Of a DNA stretch of 15,891 nt, positions 5,948 to 13,514 are shown piece by piece; the stretch's first letter is position 1; every line of letters begins with the position of its first letter. Under the pieces are notes generated by a model. The model worked only from the letters and a program-made list of their open reading frames with translations. It did not search any database and was not told the origin of the DNA. A program made the translations under genes and the position numbers. Source of the DNA: Candidatus Saccharimonadales bacterium (GTDB lineage Bacteria; Patescibacteriota; Saccharimonadia; Saccharimonadales; Saccharimonadaceae); the NCBI GenBank assembly GCA_030145955.1, contig JASLCR010000085.1, forward strand, positions 1 to 15,891. Direction: 5' to 3'.

Positions 5948-7588
5948 TTAATCAGCTGAAGTTGCTTTGCCAAATATTACCACGAAATCTGTATCGCTCG
6001 TAACAGTAAACGATGGCTGGCCTGTGCGCACTTTCACCCCATAGATCGATGCGAGCTTCTTTTTTGTTGCCGCTTTCTTACCTGTTAGGTCATAGACTTC
6101 AACTTGGTCGTATGTGCCAGCCGGCGCATTATCGGTAGCTGTGATATTGAAGCCCTGCTTCTCAAGCTGGTCAGACTGGCTCCCAGCATAGCCTTCAACG
6201 CCGCTAGCATTGAATAGCGCAACATGTGCGTCTTCACGACTGATGTCGTTTGCATTCAGTTTTTTCTGCAAGAAAGCCTGTATCTCAGAGTAATCGTACG
6301 TACCTGCACGCGGGACTTGTGTACTCCCCGCTCTAGGAATATTACCCGACACGATAAGTGGATCTTCCTGGCTCACAAGATCAATCGAAGTCACTTTATC
6401 AGACGGAATATCTTTACCTAGTTCCATTAGTGTGCGTACTTCTGCCATTTCAAAGTCTGTGCGCAAATTTTGCCCCATTGCATCCATCAGCCCCGTAACT
6501 TTACCGATATTAGTCAACGTACCCGCACTCGTTGCCTTTACCTGCAAGGCTTTAAGGACCTTTTGCTGGTTTAACTGACGGTCAAAATCTCCTTGATTAA
6601 GGCCACATGCACCAGCCGCCCCACGAGCTCGCGAAAACCTCAGTGCCTGCTCGCCATTCATATGGTGGTTTCCAGGCGTGTAACGAATCTTCATGTTGTT
6701 GTCGACAATGCTACCCTCTGGCATACCCCATGCGGCACAAGAGCCATTACCCTCGACATTAACCTCAACACCACCTACGGCATCGACAGCACCTACCACC
6801 ACCGCCCAGTTGATATGCGCATAATACTGGAACGACAACCCTGTGATCTCTTTAAATTTCTTCTGGAGAGCCTTTGCGCCCTTTATATCTGACTCTTGGT
6901 CAGTTTCTCCACCGGTATAGCAATAGTGCATCGCATTAATCTTACCTTGATAGCCGACATCACAGCCCGTCGTGTCATAGTTAACATAAAAATCACGTGG
7001 GATATTGAACATGAACGCATTTTTCTTCTTTTGGTCGATTGATAGTACCATAAGCGTATCCGTCAAGCTTGCGCCCTCGTGCCGCTGATCATCAAAGCTA
7101 CCTGAAGTTCCATATATCAGGATATTTGTGCGCCCATTCTCATCCATTCGAAGTGGTTTGTTTTGGAAAATATCAAATACGTTGCCTTTAAAAATACTAC
7201 CTGTGTTCTTAATGAAGCTATACCCTAAGTAGCCAAGTGTAACCACGACAATCAAGGCCAGAAGGAGGAAGATGCGTTTTGCAACTTTGCGTCGCTTACC
7301 TTGTGACTTGGCTATCTTACGCCCAAAGAGACCGCGACGCCTGCTACCGCCCTGAGCTGCATCACCCTCGATATCTTTCAGCGATTCATCGATCTCTCTT
7401 CGTGAGACAGACCGATCAACCTTCGGCAACGGCTCGCTTGGAGCAACAAGCGGCCGATGGCTTTCTCCGGCATGATCAATTGTTGTTTGTCTATCAAATA
7501 CCCCAAGTGACGTCTTATGGATATCACCAATTGAGCGTCCTGAATGACGAGGAACAAATCCATCAATGCTTGAGGGTTTTTTTCGCAT
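5948..7588 (-). CDS. LytR-CpsA-Psr (LCP) family glycopolymer transferase with LytR_C domain
   Basis: LCP enzymes move lipid-linked glycopolymers onto peptidoglycan (teichoic acid- or capsule-type attachment) on the outer face of the membrane. The 546-residue product has a long, charged cytoplasmic region (1-104, no recognised domain), one membrane helix (about 105-124), and an LCP domain at about 150-375. The domain shows NILIYG (155-160), SLTDTLMVLSID (174-185), the IPRD arginine motif (196-199), GKINAMH (215-221), ALRFSRAR (315-322) and DFDRQLNQQ (334-342). A LytR_C domain at about 455-540 begins VALFNASG. It is divergent from the O-antigen ligase-like gene, which may make the polymer that it attaches. 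A TATAGT box lies 15 nt upstream of the start. Confidence 0.93.
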   Translation of the reverse strand: MRKKPSSIDGFVPRHSGRSIGDIHKTSLGVFDRQTTIDHAGESHRPLVAPSEPLPKVDRSVSRREIDESLKDIEGDAAQGGSRRRGLFGRKIAKSQGKRRKVAKRIFLLLALIVVVTLGYLGYSFIKNTGSIFKGNVFDIFQNKPLRMDENGRTNILIYGTSGSFDDQRHEGASLTDTLMVLSIDQKKKNAFMFNIPRDFYVNYDTTGCDVGYQGKINAMHYCYTGGETDQESDIKGAKALQKKFKEITGLSFQYYAHINWAVVVGAVDAVGGVEVNVEGNGSCAAWGMPEGSIVDNNMKIRYTPGNHHMNGEQALRFSRARGAAGACGLNQGDFDRQLNQQKVLKALQVKATSAGTLTNIGKVTGLMDAMGQNLRTDFEMAEVRTLMELGKDIPSDKVTSIDLVSQEDPLIVSGNIPRAGSTQVPRAGTYDYSEIQAFLQKKLNANDISREDAHVALFNASGVEGYAGSQSDQLEKQGFNITATDNAPAGTYDQVEVYDLTGKKAATKKKLASIYGVKVRTGQPSFTVTSDTDFVVIFGKATSAD

Positions 7589-7603
7589 AAATTACTTCTA
7601 TCT

Positions 7604-7609
7604 ACTATA
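7604..7609 (-). promoter_or_regulatory. -10 element of the LCP gene
   Basis: TATAGT on the minus strand lies 15 nt before the ATG at 7588. Predicted +1 leaves an approximately 9-nt leader without a Shine-Dalgarno. No convincing -35 is seen. Confidence 0.45.
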
Positions 7610-7642
7610 CAGGAGCAGCTCTATGAAGAAAACATAAGCGTG

Positions 7643-7671
7643 TTGTATTTTTCAAATACCCTAGGCACAAT
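7643..7671 (+). promoter_or_regulatory. Candidate promoter of the ligase-lepB region
   Basis: TTGTAT (7643-7648), a 17-bp spacer and CACAAT (7666-7671, four of six consensus bases) would start transcription at about 7678, next to a GTG at 7679 in the ligase frame. If real, the ligase would be leaderless and start at 7679 instead of 7670 or 7640. Confidence 0.35.
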
Positions 7672-9058
7672 GGGAGTAGTGAGAAAACATACCAACACAT
7701 TTCGGAATCAGCTGCCCCTCTTAAGTCTTGTTGCTTTTCTTCCTTGCGTTATTTTCAGCTATCTTCCTGTGCTGGCGCTAGGAACGATCAGTGGCACCCA
7801 TATAGATATAAGTCTGCTTTATGTACTCATGGCAGTCGTCATTGCTGTACATCTACCTTTTTTGCTCACCTCCCTCCCTACGCTACTGCGCACATTTGGC
7901 TGGAAAGTACTGATTGGTTTTACTGGATACCTCTGGATTAGTGCTCTCTGGAGTCCTAATCATTTTCGTGCAGTTATGACGGCAGGATTTTTTACTGCAC
8001 TAGTATTGCTCTGCTCGGTCATTGCTTTGCGCCTACCCGAACTACAGAAGAAGAAACAGCTCCTCATAAAACTCGGTCTATGGGCACTACTCGCAAGTAG
8101 CCTATTCGCACTCTGGCAAATTATTGCCGACGCACTTCACCTGCCAGCTTTACTATCAGGTCTACCAACAATGTATACCGGTGATGTTTTCGGCATCGCT
8201 CGGCCAACAGCATTTGCACTTGAGCCGCAGTTCTTTGGTAGCCTACTCTTACTGCCATTCGCATGGTCAGCATGGCATAGCCTGACGAATAACGCAAAGA
8301 TTATCCATTACATCGTGCTCACCGGTAGCTCCACCCTCCTTTTACTTACTCTTTCTCGAGGAGCACTTATTGCAGCCTTTATAAGCTTTATCCTGCTTGT
8401 CATATTTGCCCGACCAGCATTCACTTCTCTTGGTCGAGTAGCTACAGCGCTTCTTATATCCTGCATCATCTCGCTTGGCATGATATTTTCAGTTAGTTCG
8501 CTGCGCACCGACGGTATTAGTGGTACAAACGCTGCTGCACGCACCCTTAACCAATTGTCCATAGGCATCATTGCCATACCGCACCAAGAAGAAGTGATGG
8601 ATCCTGCGAGTAGCTCTACTAAAATTATAAAGACAGCTCCAGTAGAATCATCGGGATACGTATCAACCTCTACTGATTCCCGACTTTCAATGAGTAGCGC
8701 TGCACTGACGATGTGGCAGACAAACGTTCAGAGTATCCTATTTGGTGTAGGAGTTGGTGGCTTTGGCGCAAGCCTTATTCCAAGCCATCCCGGCGCAGTT
8801 GTAAATAACTACTATCTTGAACTGCTCGCTGAAGTTGGTATTCTCGGAGCCCTCCTTTTCGTTGGGTTCATTGGCTACATTGCCTGGCATCTTATACGTC
8901 AAAAGCAGTGGCTCCTTCTCGCTCTCCTAGTTGGTCTTCTTACCCAAATGAGCTTCTTCTCGGGCAATGCAAATATTATCCACGTTTGGGTAATTATCGG
9001 CACCGCAATTGGCATAGTCATATATCGAGGAAACCCTCGCAAACCGCTCGCTTCGTAG
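7670..9058 (+). CDS. O-antigen ligase/polymerase-like membrane protein (Wzy_C)
   Basis: The protein of about 462 residues has around ten or eleven membrane helices. Wzy_C-type features are ARPTAFALEPQFFG (177-190), LTLSRGALIAA (226-236), a large polar, probably outside, loop (about 285-345), FGVGVGGFGASL (358-369) and NNYYLELLAEVGILG (379-393). Family members polymerise or ligate undecaprenyl-linked sugars on the outer leaflet. In this organism the product would be a surface glycan, not classical LPS. Start is uncertain: GTG 7640, ATG 7670 and GTG 7679 are all in frame without clear Shine-Dalgarno. I list the ATG, but the candidate promoter favours 7679. The product is likely handed to the divergent LCP transferase; that is an inference. 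Confidence 0.85.
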   Translation: MGVVRKHTNTFRNQLPLLSLVAFLPCVIFSYLPVLALGTISGTHIDISLLYVLMAVVIAVHLPFLLTSLPTLLRTFGWKVLIGFTGYLWISALWSPNHFRAVMTAGFFTALVLLCSVIALRLPELQKKKQLLIKLGLWALLASSLFALWQIIADALHLPALLSGLPTMYTGDVFGIARPTAFALEPQFFGSLLLLPFAWSAWHSLTNNAKIIHYIVLTGSSTLLLLTLSRGALIAAFISFILLVIFARPAFTSLGRVATALLISCIISLGMIFSVSSLRTDGISGTNAAARTLNQLSIGIIAIPHQEEVMDPASSSTKIIKTAPVESSGYVSTSTDSRLSMSSAALTMWQTNVQSILFGVGVGGFGASLIPSHPGAVVNNYYLELLAEVGILGALLFVGFIGYIAWHLIRQKQWLLLALLVGLLTQMSFFSGNANIIHVWVIIGTAIGIVIYRGNPRKPLAS

Positions 9059-9064
9059 TACAAT
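9059..9064 (+). promoter_or_regulatory. -10 element of lepB (leaderless)
   Basis: TACAAT starts at the base after the ligase TAG stop (9056-9058) and ends six nt before the lepB GTG at 9071, so the predicted +1 is the start codon. No clear -35 is present, since that position falls in ligase coding sequence. Confidence 0.5.
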
Positions 9065-9070
9065 AGGTTA

Positions 9071-9676
9071 GTGCAAACACGTTTTCTCGATCGACATCAG
9101 GGGTTCAAAGACGCGCTCGGCGTTATATTTTTCGTTACATGCGTTATCATTGGAACACTTTTTATCAATACTTTTATTTTCCGCAGCTTCAACGTCGAAG
9201 GGCGTAGTATGGAAGACACAATGCATGACGGCGATAGACTTATTGTCAACCGTTTGCCAGTAACCTGGAGTCAGGTGCAAAATAAGACGTACTCTCCCGA
9301 GCGTGGGCAAATTATTGTGTTTAAGAACCCAAATTTTGACGAAACAAATCAACGCGAAGAATACATCGTCAAGCGTGTAATTGCCTTTGGTGGCGAGCGC
9401 GTTGTCCTCAAAGACGGACATTATATGGTTTATAACAACGAACATCCCGGCGGTTTTAACCCCGATGACGCAAATCATGGCGAGCCACGTAAGCCAACCA
9501 GCGGTGAGGGCGACTGGACAATTCCAAGTGGTACATTGTTCGTCAGTGGCGATCACCGAGATGGCAACAATTCACTCGATTCACGTAGTGAAACAATGGG
9601 ATTTATCCCTCTTTACGATGTCGTTGGGCCAGTGAGTCTCCGTATTTTCCCATTCAATCAAATACGTGGTTTTTAG
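9071..9676 (+). CDS. lepB: Signal peptidase I
   Basis: LepB cleaves signal peptides from Sec and Tat substrates at the outer face of the membrane. The 201-residue product has one N-terminal helix (about 16-38), followed by the catalytic serine S46 in VEGRSMEDTM and the general base K101 in EYIVKRVIAFGG. The box-E region GDHRDGNNSLDSR is at 160-172. The size fits the short, single-helix Gram-positive type. The start is GTG at 9071; no Shine-Dalgarno precedes it, and a TACAAT box 6 nt upstream predicts a leaderless transcript. It follows the ligase gene after 12 bp and converges on parB with a 14-bp gap. Confidence 0.96.
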   Translation: MQTRFLDRHQGFKDALGVIFFVTCVIIGTLFINTFIFRSFNVEGRSMEDTMHDGDRLIVNRLPVTWSQVQNKTYSPERGQIIVFKNPNFDETNQREEYIVKRVIAFGGERVVLKDGHYMVYNNEHPGGFNPDDANHGEPRKPTSGEGDWTIPSGTLFVSGDHRDGNNSLDSRSETMGFIPLYDVVGPVSLRIFPFNQIRGF

Positions 9677-9683
9677 GATTTGC

Positions 9684-9710
9684 TTCGCAACTATATAAGC
9701 GACTTGCGAA
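9684..9710. repeat. Inverted repeat at the lepB/parB junction
   Basis: TTCGCAA (9684-9690) and its perfect complement TTGCGAA (9704-9710) flank a 13-nt loop and span the 3' end of parB just after lepB. There is no T-tract on either side, so it is not a standard intrinsic terminator, though a hairpin could limit read-through between the two convergent genes. Confidence 0.4.
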
Positions 9711-10563
9711 TGCGCTCAAACTCATCCGCATCTTTAAAGCGTATAACGATTTGTCCGGCACCGCGCCGAGTAGTCGTTACTCGTACAGCTGTTTTTAATC
9801 GATCCTCAAGCTCTCTGCGCTCTCTGCCAAACGGTTCATCACTTCTCTTTGTTGCTACTTGAGTCTGCCCACTCTTTGCTGCGCGAGCAAGAAGTTCAAT
9901 CTTGCGTGCACTCATGCCTTCATTAATAATCTTCGGAAGTAGCTCAAGCGCCAGCTTTTCATCCATATCAATCAATGGACGTGCCTGTCCTTCGGTAATT
10001 TCCCCTTCAGCAACTGCCTTCTGCACCGCCTTAGGCAAGCGGAGTAATCGTAGCGTATTGCTCACCGCACTAACCGACTTACCACCAACACTATTGCCAA
10101 TTTGCTCGAGCGTCATATTGAACTGGTCGCGCAGCTTTGCATACGCCGTAGCTGTTTCAAGCGCATTCAGGTCCCGACGCTGAATATTCTCAATCAATGC
10201 CAGCTCAAGTTGATGTTGTGCGCTTAATGTACGCACCAAGGCAGGAATTGTCTTTAGGCCCGCCGCCTGGCTTGCCCGAAAGCGCCGTTCACCGGCAACA
10301 ATTACATATGCTCCCTGCTTTGGTGTCACAACAATGGGCTGCAACACACCATGCTGCGCAATGGAAGCACTGAGCTCTTCGAGTGCTACTTGATCAAAGT
10401 GCTTCCTTGGCTGTTCTTCATCAGCAACAATCTCTGCTAGTTTAATATGCCGTAACTCACTAACCGTTTTATCGTCTGCAGCTGTTGGATCAAACGATTC
10501 ATCAAGTAGATCTGTTGGAATTAGCGATTCAAACCCTCTTCCAAGGCCTTTCTTTGCTGCCAT
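9691..10563 (-). CDS. parB: Chromosome-partitioning protein ParB
   Basis: ParB is the parS-binding CTPase clamp that spreads on origin-proximal DNA and works with ParA to segregate chromosomes. The 290-residue product has the typical chromosomal N-terminus (KKGLGRGFESLI, the ParA-stimulating region), QPRKHF (51-56), the CTP-binding GERRFRA (91-97) and ENIQRRDLN (125-133). An HTH domain lies at about 149-178, followed by a C-terminal dimerisation region (about 245-290). The ATG lies 2 nt after the parA stop, which points to co-transcription and coupled translation; the Shine-Dalgarno (AAAGGA) is far from the start. I found no exact parS site in the window. Confidence 0.96.
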   Translation of the reverse strand: MAAKKGLGRGFESLIPTDLLDESFDPTAADDKTVSELRHIKLAEIVADEEQPRKHFDQVALEELSASIAQHGVLQPIVVTPKQGAYVIVAGERRFRASQAAGLKTIPALVRTLSAQHQLELALIENIQRRDLNALETATAYAKLRDQFNMTLEQIGNSVGGKSVSAVSNTLRLLRLPKAVQKAVAEGEITEGQARPLIDMDEKLALELLPKIINEGMSARKIELLARAAKSGQTQVATKRSDEPFGRERRELEDRLKTAVRVTTTRRGAGQIVIRFKDADEFERIRKSLI

Positions 10564-10565
10564 AA

Positions 10566-11351
10566 TTACAGTCCGGTCCTTTCCATCACTTCCTTTGCAA
10601 GCATTTTATATGCCCTTGCACCCTTGGAAAATCTGTCGTAGTTACCTACTGGCACACCATGGCTTGGTGCCTCTGCAAGGCGGATATTACGCGGAATAAC
10701 CGTTTTAAATACCTTACCTGGAAAATGCTTCTTAATTTCTTCATGCACTTGCTGGCTCAATGTCGTACGTGAATCAACCATCGTTGGCAGTACACCGACC
10801 AAATCAAGTGTTGGATTCATATTTTTTCGAATTAACTTCATCGTCTCTAACAGTTGCCCAAGCCCCTCGAGCGCGTAAAACTCAGCTTGTACTGGCAGCA
10901 ATATGTAACGAGCCGCAATTAATCCGTTAACTGTCAAAAGACTCAAACTCGGCGGACAATCAATGAGAATTACATCGTAGTCATCGGTTGAACGAATCGC
11001 ATCACGAAGCCTCGTGAAGCGACGCTGCTCTTTAGCAATCTCCACTTCCGTATTTGCAAGCGGCGGCGTCGCCGGTGCGATAGACAGATTCTTGTGCTTC
11101 GTCGCAATAATTACATGCCCTAACTGGCGAGATCCGAGCATTACCTCACTCATCGTGCCATCTTCAAGCTTCTGCTTATCAATCCCAAGACCGCTTGTTG
11201 CATTTCCTTGAGGGTCAAAATCAATCAGCAAGGTTTTCTTGCCTGCCTTTGCAAGGTAATAGGCAACATTAACTGCGGTCGTTGTCTTACCAACGCCACC
11301 CTTCTGATTTGTGACCGCGATCACTATAGGCTGTTTATTTCCCTCGCTCAT
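10566..11351 (-). CDS. parA: Chromosome-partitioning ATPase ParA (Soj)
   Basis: ParA is a nucleoid-bound ATPase that works with ParB to move origins apart. From the second ATG the product has 261 residues. The deviant Walker A is KGGVGKT (17-23), with the signature lysine K17; a D-F-D-P-Q-G-N block is at 44-50 and Walker B VILIDCPPS is around 127-135. Later conserved elements include LPVQAEFYALEG and APSHGVPV. There is an in-frame ATG at 11357, but the TATACT box ends only 3 nt before it, so the transcript should begin downstream and the ATG at 11351 is the better start (leader of about 3 nt). parB follows after 2 nt. Confidence 0.96.
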   Translation of the reverse strand: MSEGNKQPIVIAVTNQKGGVGKTTTAVNVAYYLAKAGKKTLLIDFDPQGNATSGLGIDKQKLEDGTMSEVMLGSRQLGHVIIATKHKNLSIAPATPPLANTEVEIAKEQRRFTRLRDAIRSTDDYDVILIDCPPSLSLLTVNGLIAARYILLPVQAEFYALEGLGQLLETMKLIRKNMNPTLDLVGVLPTMVDSRTTLSQQVHEEIKKHFPGKVFKTVIPRNIRLAEAPSHGVPVGNYDRFSKGARAYKMLAKEVMERTGL

Positions 11352-11360
11352 CTGCATATA

Positions 11361-11369
11361 AGTATAGCA
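11361..11369 (-). promoter_or_regulatory. Extended -10 promoter of parAB
   Basis: TGCTATACT on the minus strand is an extended -10 that lies between the rplU terminator and parA. Predicted +1 falls 3 nt before the ATG at 11351. No -35 match is seen; that position lies in the terminator stem. Confidence 0.6.
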
Positions 11370-11377
11370 TGAGCATC

Positions 11378-11407
11378 AAAAAAGGCTGCATATATGCAAC
11401 CTTTTTT
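11378..11407 (-). terminator. Intrinsic terminator of rplU
   Basis: On the minus strand a 7-bp stem (GGTTGCA/TGCAGCC with one G-T wobble and a TATA loop) is followed by six T. It is preceded by a run of A, so it could also act in the other direction. It lies 18 nt after the rplU stop and just before the parA promoter, separating the two units. Confidence 0.8.
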
Positions 11408-11424
11408 ATCTCTGTTGAGGCAAC

Positions 11425-11733
11425 TTATTTCGCGATTTTACCAATCTCGATACGAGTGTACTTCTGGCGATGACCGTTCTCTTTGTGAACACGCTTCTTC
11501 GCTTTGTAGCGGATCACACGGATCTTATCACCTTTTACTTCTTCCTCTACCACCTTGGCTTTAAGCTTCGCACCTTTGACGAGTGGCGTGCCAACAGTAG
11601 ATTTCTCACCATCAACAAGCATGAGTACGTCGAGATCGAGCTCTTTCGTTCCATCCGGGAGGCGGTCCACCAGGAGGGTCTCTTTTTCGCTGACGATATA
11701 TTGTTTACCGCCAACCTTAACGACTGCTTTCAT
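11425..11733 (-). CDS. rplU: Large ribosomal subunit protein bL21
   Basis: L21 binds 23S rRNA in the 50S subunit. The 102-residue product has the standard length, starts MKAVVKVGGKQY and contains the basic family motif KAKKRVHKENGHRQKYT at 77-93. It has its own promoter with an approximately 29-nt leader and a Shine-Dalgarno (AAGGA, 5 nt from the ATG), followed by an intrinsic terminator. In most bacteria rpmA (L27) follows rplU; here the terminator and parA come next, so rpmA must lie elsewhere or be absent. Confidence 0.98.
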   Translation of the reverse strand: MKAVVKVGGKQYIVSEKETLLVDRLPDGTKELDLDVLMLVDGEKSTVGTPLVKGAKLKAKVVEEEVKGDKIRVIRYKAKKRVHKENGHRQKYTRIEIGKIAK

Positions 11734-11768
11734 AGCTTCCTTTTCTTATTTAGCTTTCAATCTGAACT

Positions 11769-11797
11769 ATTGTAACAGATAGAGCCGAGTTCTTCAA
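11769..11797 (-). promoter_or_regulatory. Promoter of rplU
   Basis: On the minus strand TTGAAG (11792-11797), a 17-bp spacer ending in TGT, and TACAAT (11769-11774) give an extended -10 promoter with a matching -35. The ATG is 35 nt beyond the -10, which leaves room for the Shine-Dalgarno. The -35 lies a few bases after the stop of the upstream gene. Confidence 0.7.
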
Positions 11798-11801
11798 TAT
11801 C

Positions 11802-13454
11802 CTAATCGGAAGTTTCATGCACTGTGTTAATTATACGTTCAGCCTGAGCTGAGTTATAAACAGGATGACCACTTTTTGTATACAATACCCTACCCAGTTC
11901 TCCCTTAGATTCCAACTCGGTAGCTACTCGCCTGAGTATGAATCGACCCAAGTTAGACCTCTTCGACAATGCAAAGATTGACTCACGGGAATCCAGTCTA
12001 CGCTTGTAGTTAAAGTAGTCACGGATCACTTCTTGTTGCTCAGGCGAGAGCGCATTACTGGGATGCCGTCGGTCGTCACCCTTATACTTTCCAATAACGC
12101 CAATCCTGTCAGCAAGATCGCGGAAGGCTTCCTCTACTATCTTCCGGCCAACTTGCAATTCATCAGCAATTTCACTAACCCACTTGTAGTTCTCAGGTAT
12201 ACGTACATATGTGTCGCGATCAAAAGCGGATAGCAGTATATGTTGCTGTTCTGGTGAATAAATCTCCACTGGTTCTCCACGATGATAGTATGTTTTCACC
12301 TCGCCAAGCTGATCACGAACCCCTTCAACCTGCTTAGCTAATTTAGACCTTGAGATGCCCTGTTCCTCGCTAATATGCCTTATCGACATATAACCCTCTG
12401 GAGGGCGCTGCGATTCGATAAACTTTATTAGTTGGTGTTGCTGAGCAGGAGACAAAGCTTCAGCTGTTTTTGAGCCAAACCGATAACTATTTATTTCTCC
12501 CATCTCAGACCGTAGTACTTCGAACGCTTTCTGATAGGTAGCATACGCTATTTTCTTATCTGCATATTCCGTAGCCATCTTTTTAAGCGACAAGAAGCCC
12601 TCTGGCGCAAGTTCAATACTCTGCTTGAGTAATTTATCCGCATTAGTGTCGTCGAGATGAGAGTTATCGACCCGCCTAAGAAGTTGCGCGATACGTCGCA
12701 CAAAAGTCGTTCTATCGTATCTTAGGGCGCACCCTACACCTTGATGATTATCGATCAAAAGGTCTAGCTCGGGCTTTTCTAGGTGAGCAATCGTTTCAAC
12801 TTCCAGTCCAAGTGCGAGTAGATTTTCTCTATCAAATAGAAATGTTCTATTACCTTCCTCATCACAGACATTGATTATACGATTCAGCGTAGGCAAATCA
12901 ATCATATTATATGGAATTTGCCTCATCATACCTGATGTCACTTTACCAGGTACAATACGAATCTGGGCACTGTCTTCCAGATCAATGGCAAATTGGCGCT
13001 CAAGCAGGAGCAAGATTGTTTTTAGTCGAGGTACGCGTGCCCTTTCCTTAAATGACCCGCTGCCGCTTGTAGTGACCTGGTCGATCAACATCGGGGGCGT
13101 AATGACAACATTGCCATTATTGGCATGCTGCTTAATAAAATCATCGAGCTTTGAGATATCTGCTGCAAGATCGGCGATATGATCGAGTGTTGCTTCGACA
13201 GTATTGGCATCCAAGCCGCGATACATAAAAGCCTGACGCTCCACCTCTTGATTAGTGTTAGCTACAATAGTCTGATCTTGCTCGTATCCGGTAACTACAC
13301 TGCTGACGATATCAATCAGATCGTTAAGTGCATCATCTGCATAGGTGTCAATATTCTCAGGCGATAAACTACGCTCAGTAATCGCATCAATTTGCGCCTT
13401 AAAATCCGGTATTTGGTTGTTTGTTTCAAACGACTTATCAGTCGGTTCTGTCAT
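11802..13454 (-). CDS. Protein with four tandem winged-helix-like repeats, probable DNA-binding regulator, unknown family
   Basis: I do not recognise a named family. The N-terminal half (about 1-280) is helical and acidic, without membrane segments. The C-terminal half holds four related units at about 283-346, 351-408, 419-479 and 488-545. Each opens with a short P-E-G-F/Y-like turn or its equivalent and a helix-turn-helix-like pair (for example ISEEQGISRSKLAKQVEGV, IADELQVGRKIVEEAF, FALSKRSNLGRFILRRV). A basic aromatic hairpin (G-E-V-K-T-Y-Y, G-V-I-G-K-Y-K, G-E-L-G-R-V-L-Y) follows, then an S-P-x-Q-Q helix. Tandem repeats of this kind suggest DNA binding at repeated sites; this is inference. 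The ORF opens 14 codons upstream, but the -10 places transcription start next to the ATG at 13454. It ends 68 bp before rplU. Confidence 0.75.
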   Translation of the reverse strand: MTEPTDKSFETNNQIPDFKAQIDAITERSLSPENIDTYADDALNDLIDIVSSVVTGYEQDQTIVANTNQEVERQAFMYRGLDANTVEATLDHIADLAADISKLDDFIKQHANNGNVVITPPMLIDQVTTSGSGSFKERARVPRLKTILLLLERQFAIDLEDSAQIRIVPGKVTSGMMRQIPYNMIDLPTLNRIINVCDEEGNRTFLFDRENLLALGLEVETIAHLEKPELDLLIDNHQGVGCALRYDRTTFVRRIAQLLRRVDNSHLDDTNADKLLKQSIELAPEGFLSLKKMATEYADKKIAYATYQKAFEVLRSEMGEINSYRFGSKTAEALSPAQQHQLIKFIESQRPPEGYMSIRHISEEQGISRSKLAKQVEGVRDQLGEVKTYYHRGEPVEIYSPEQQHILLSAFDRDTYVRIPENYKWVSEIADELQVGRKIVEEAFRDLADRIGVIGKYKGDDRRHPSNALSPEQQEVIRDYFNYKRRLDSRESIFALSKRSNLGRFILRRVATELESKGELGRVLYTKSGHPVYNSAQAERIINTVHETSD

Positions 13455-13461
13455 GAGATAT

Positions 13462-13490
13462 ATTATAGCAAATTTTTGCCATAAAAGCAA
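13462..13490 (-). promoter_or_regulatory. Promoter of the winged-helix repeat protein (leaderless)
   Basis: On the minus strand TTGCTT (13485-13490), a 17-bp spacer ending in TGC, and a perfect TATAAT (13462-13467) precede the ATG at 13454 by 7 nt. The predicted +1 is one base before the start codon. This overlaps the 14 upstream codons of the longer reading frame, which therefore should not be translated. Confidence 0.75.
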
Positions 13491-13514
13491 TAGCATTATC
13501 TCAAATGAAACGGT

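Noticed and set aside
9068..9556. 162-codon open frame opposite lepB
   Set aside because: It lies entirely antisense to a signal peptidase with intact catalytic residues, and no recognised domain or ribosome site supports it.
9580..9595. parS-like sequence (TTCACGTAGTGAAACA) close to parAB
   Set aside because: The parS consensus is an even palindrome with TTTCACGTGAAA at its core. Here two extra bases (TA) split the core, the left end does not match, and the site is in lepB codons for D-S-R-S-E-T-M.
13455..13496. 14-codon N-terminal extension (MLLLLWQKFAIIYL) of the winged-helix repeat protein, which looks like a signal peptide
   Set aside because: The stretch overlaps the -10 and spacer of a TTGCTT-17-TATAAT promoter, so it should not be transcribed in frame. 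The remainder of the protein looks cytoplasmic.
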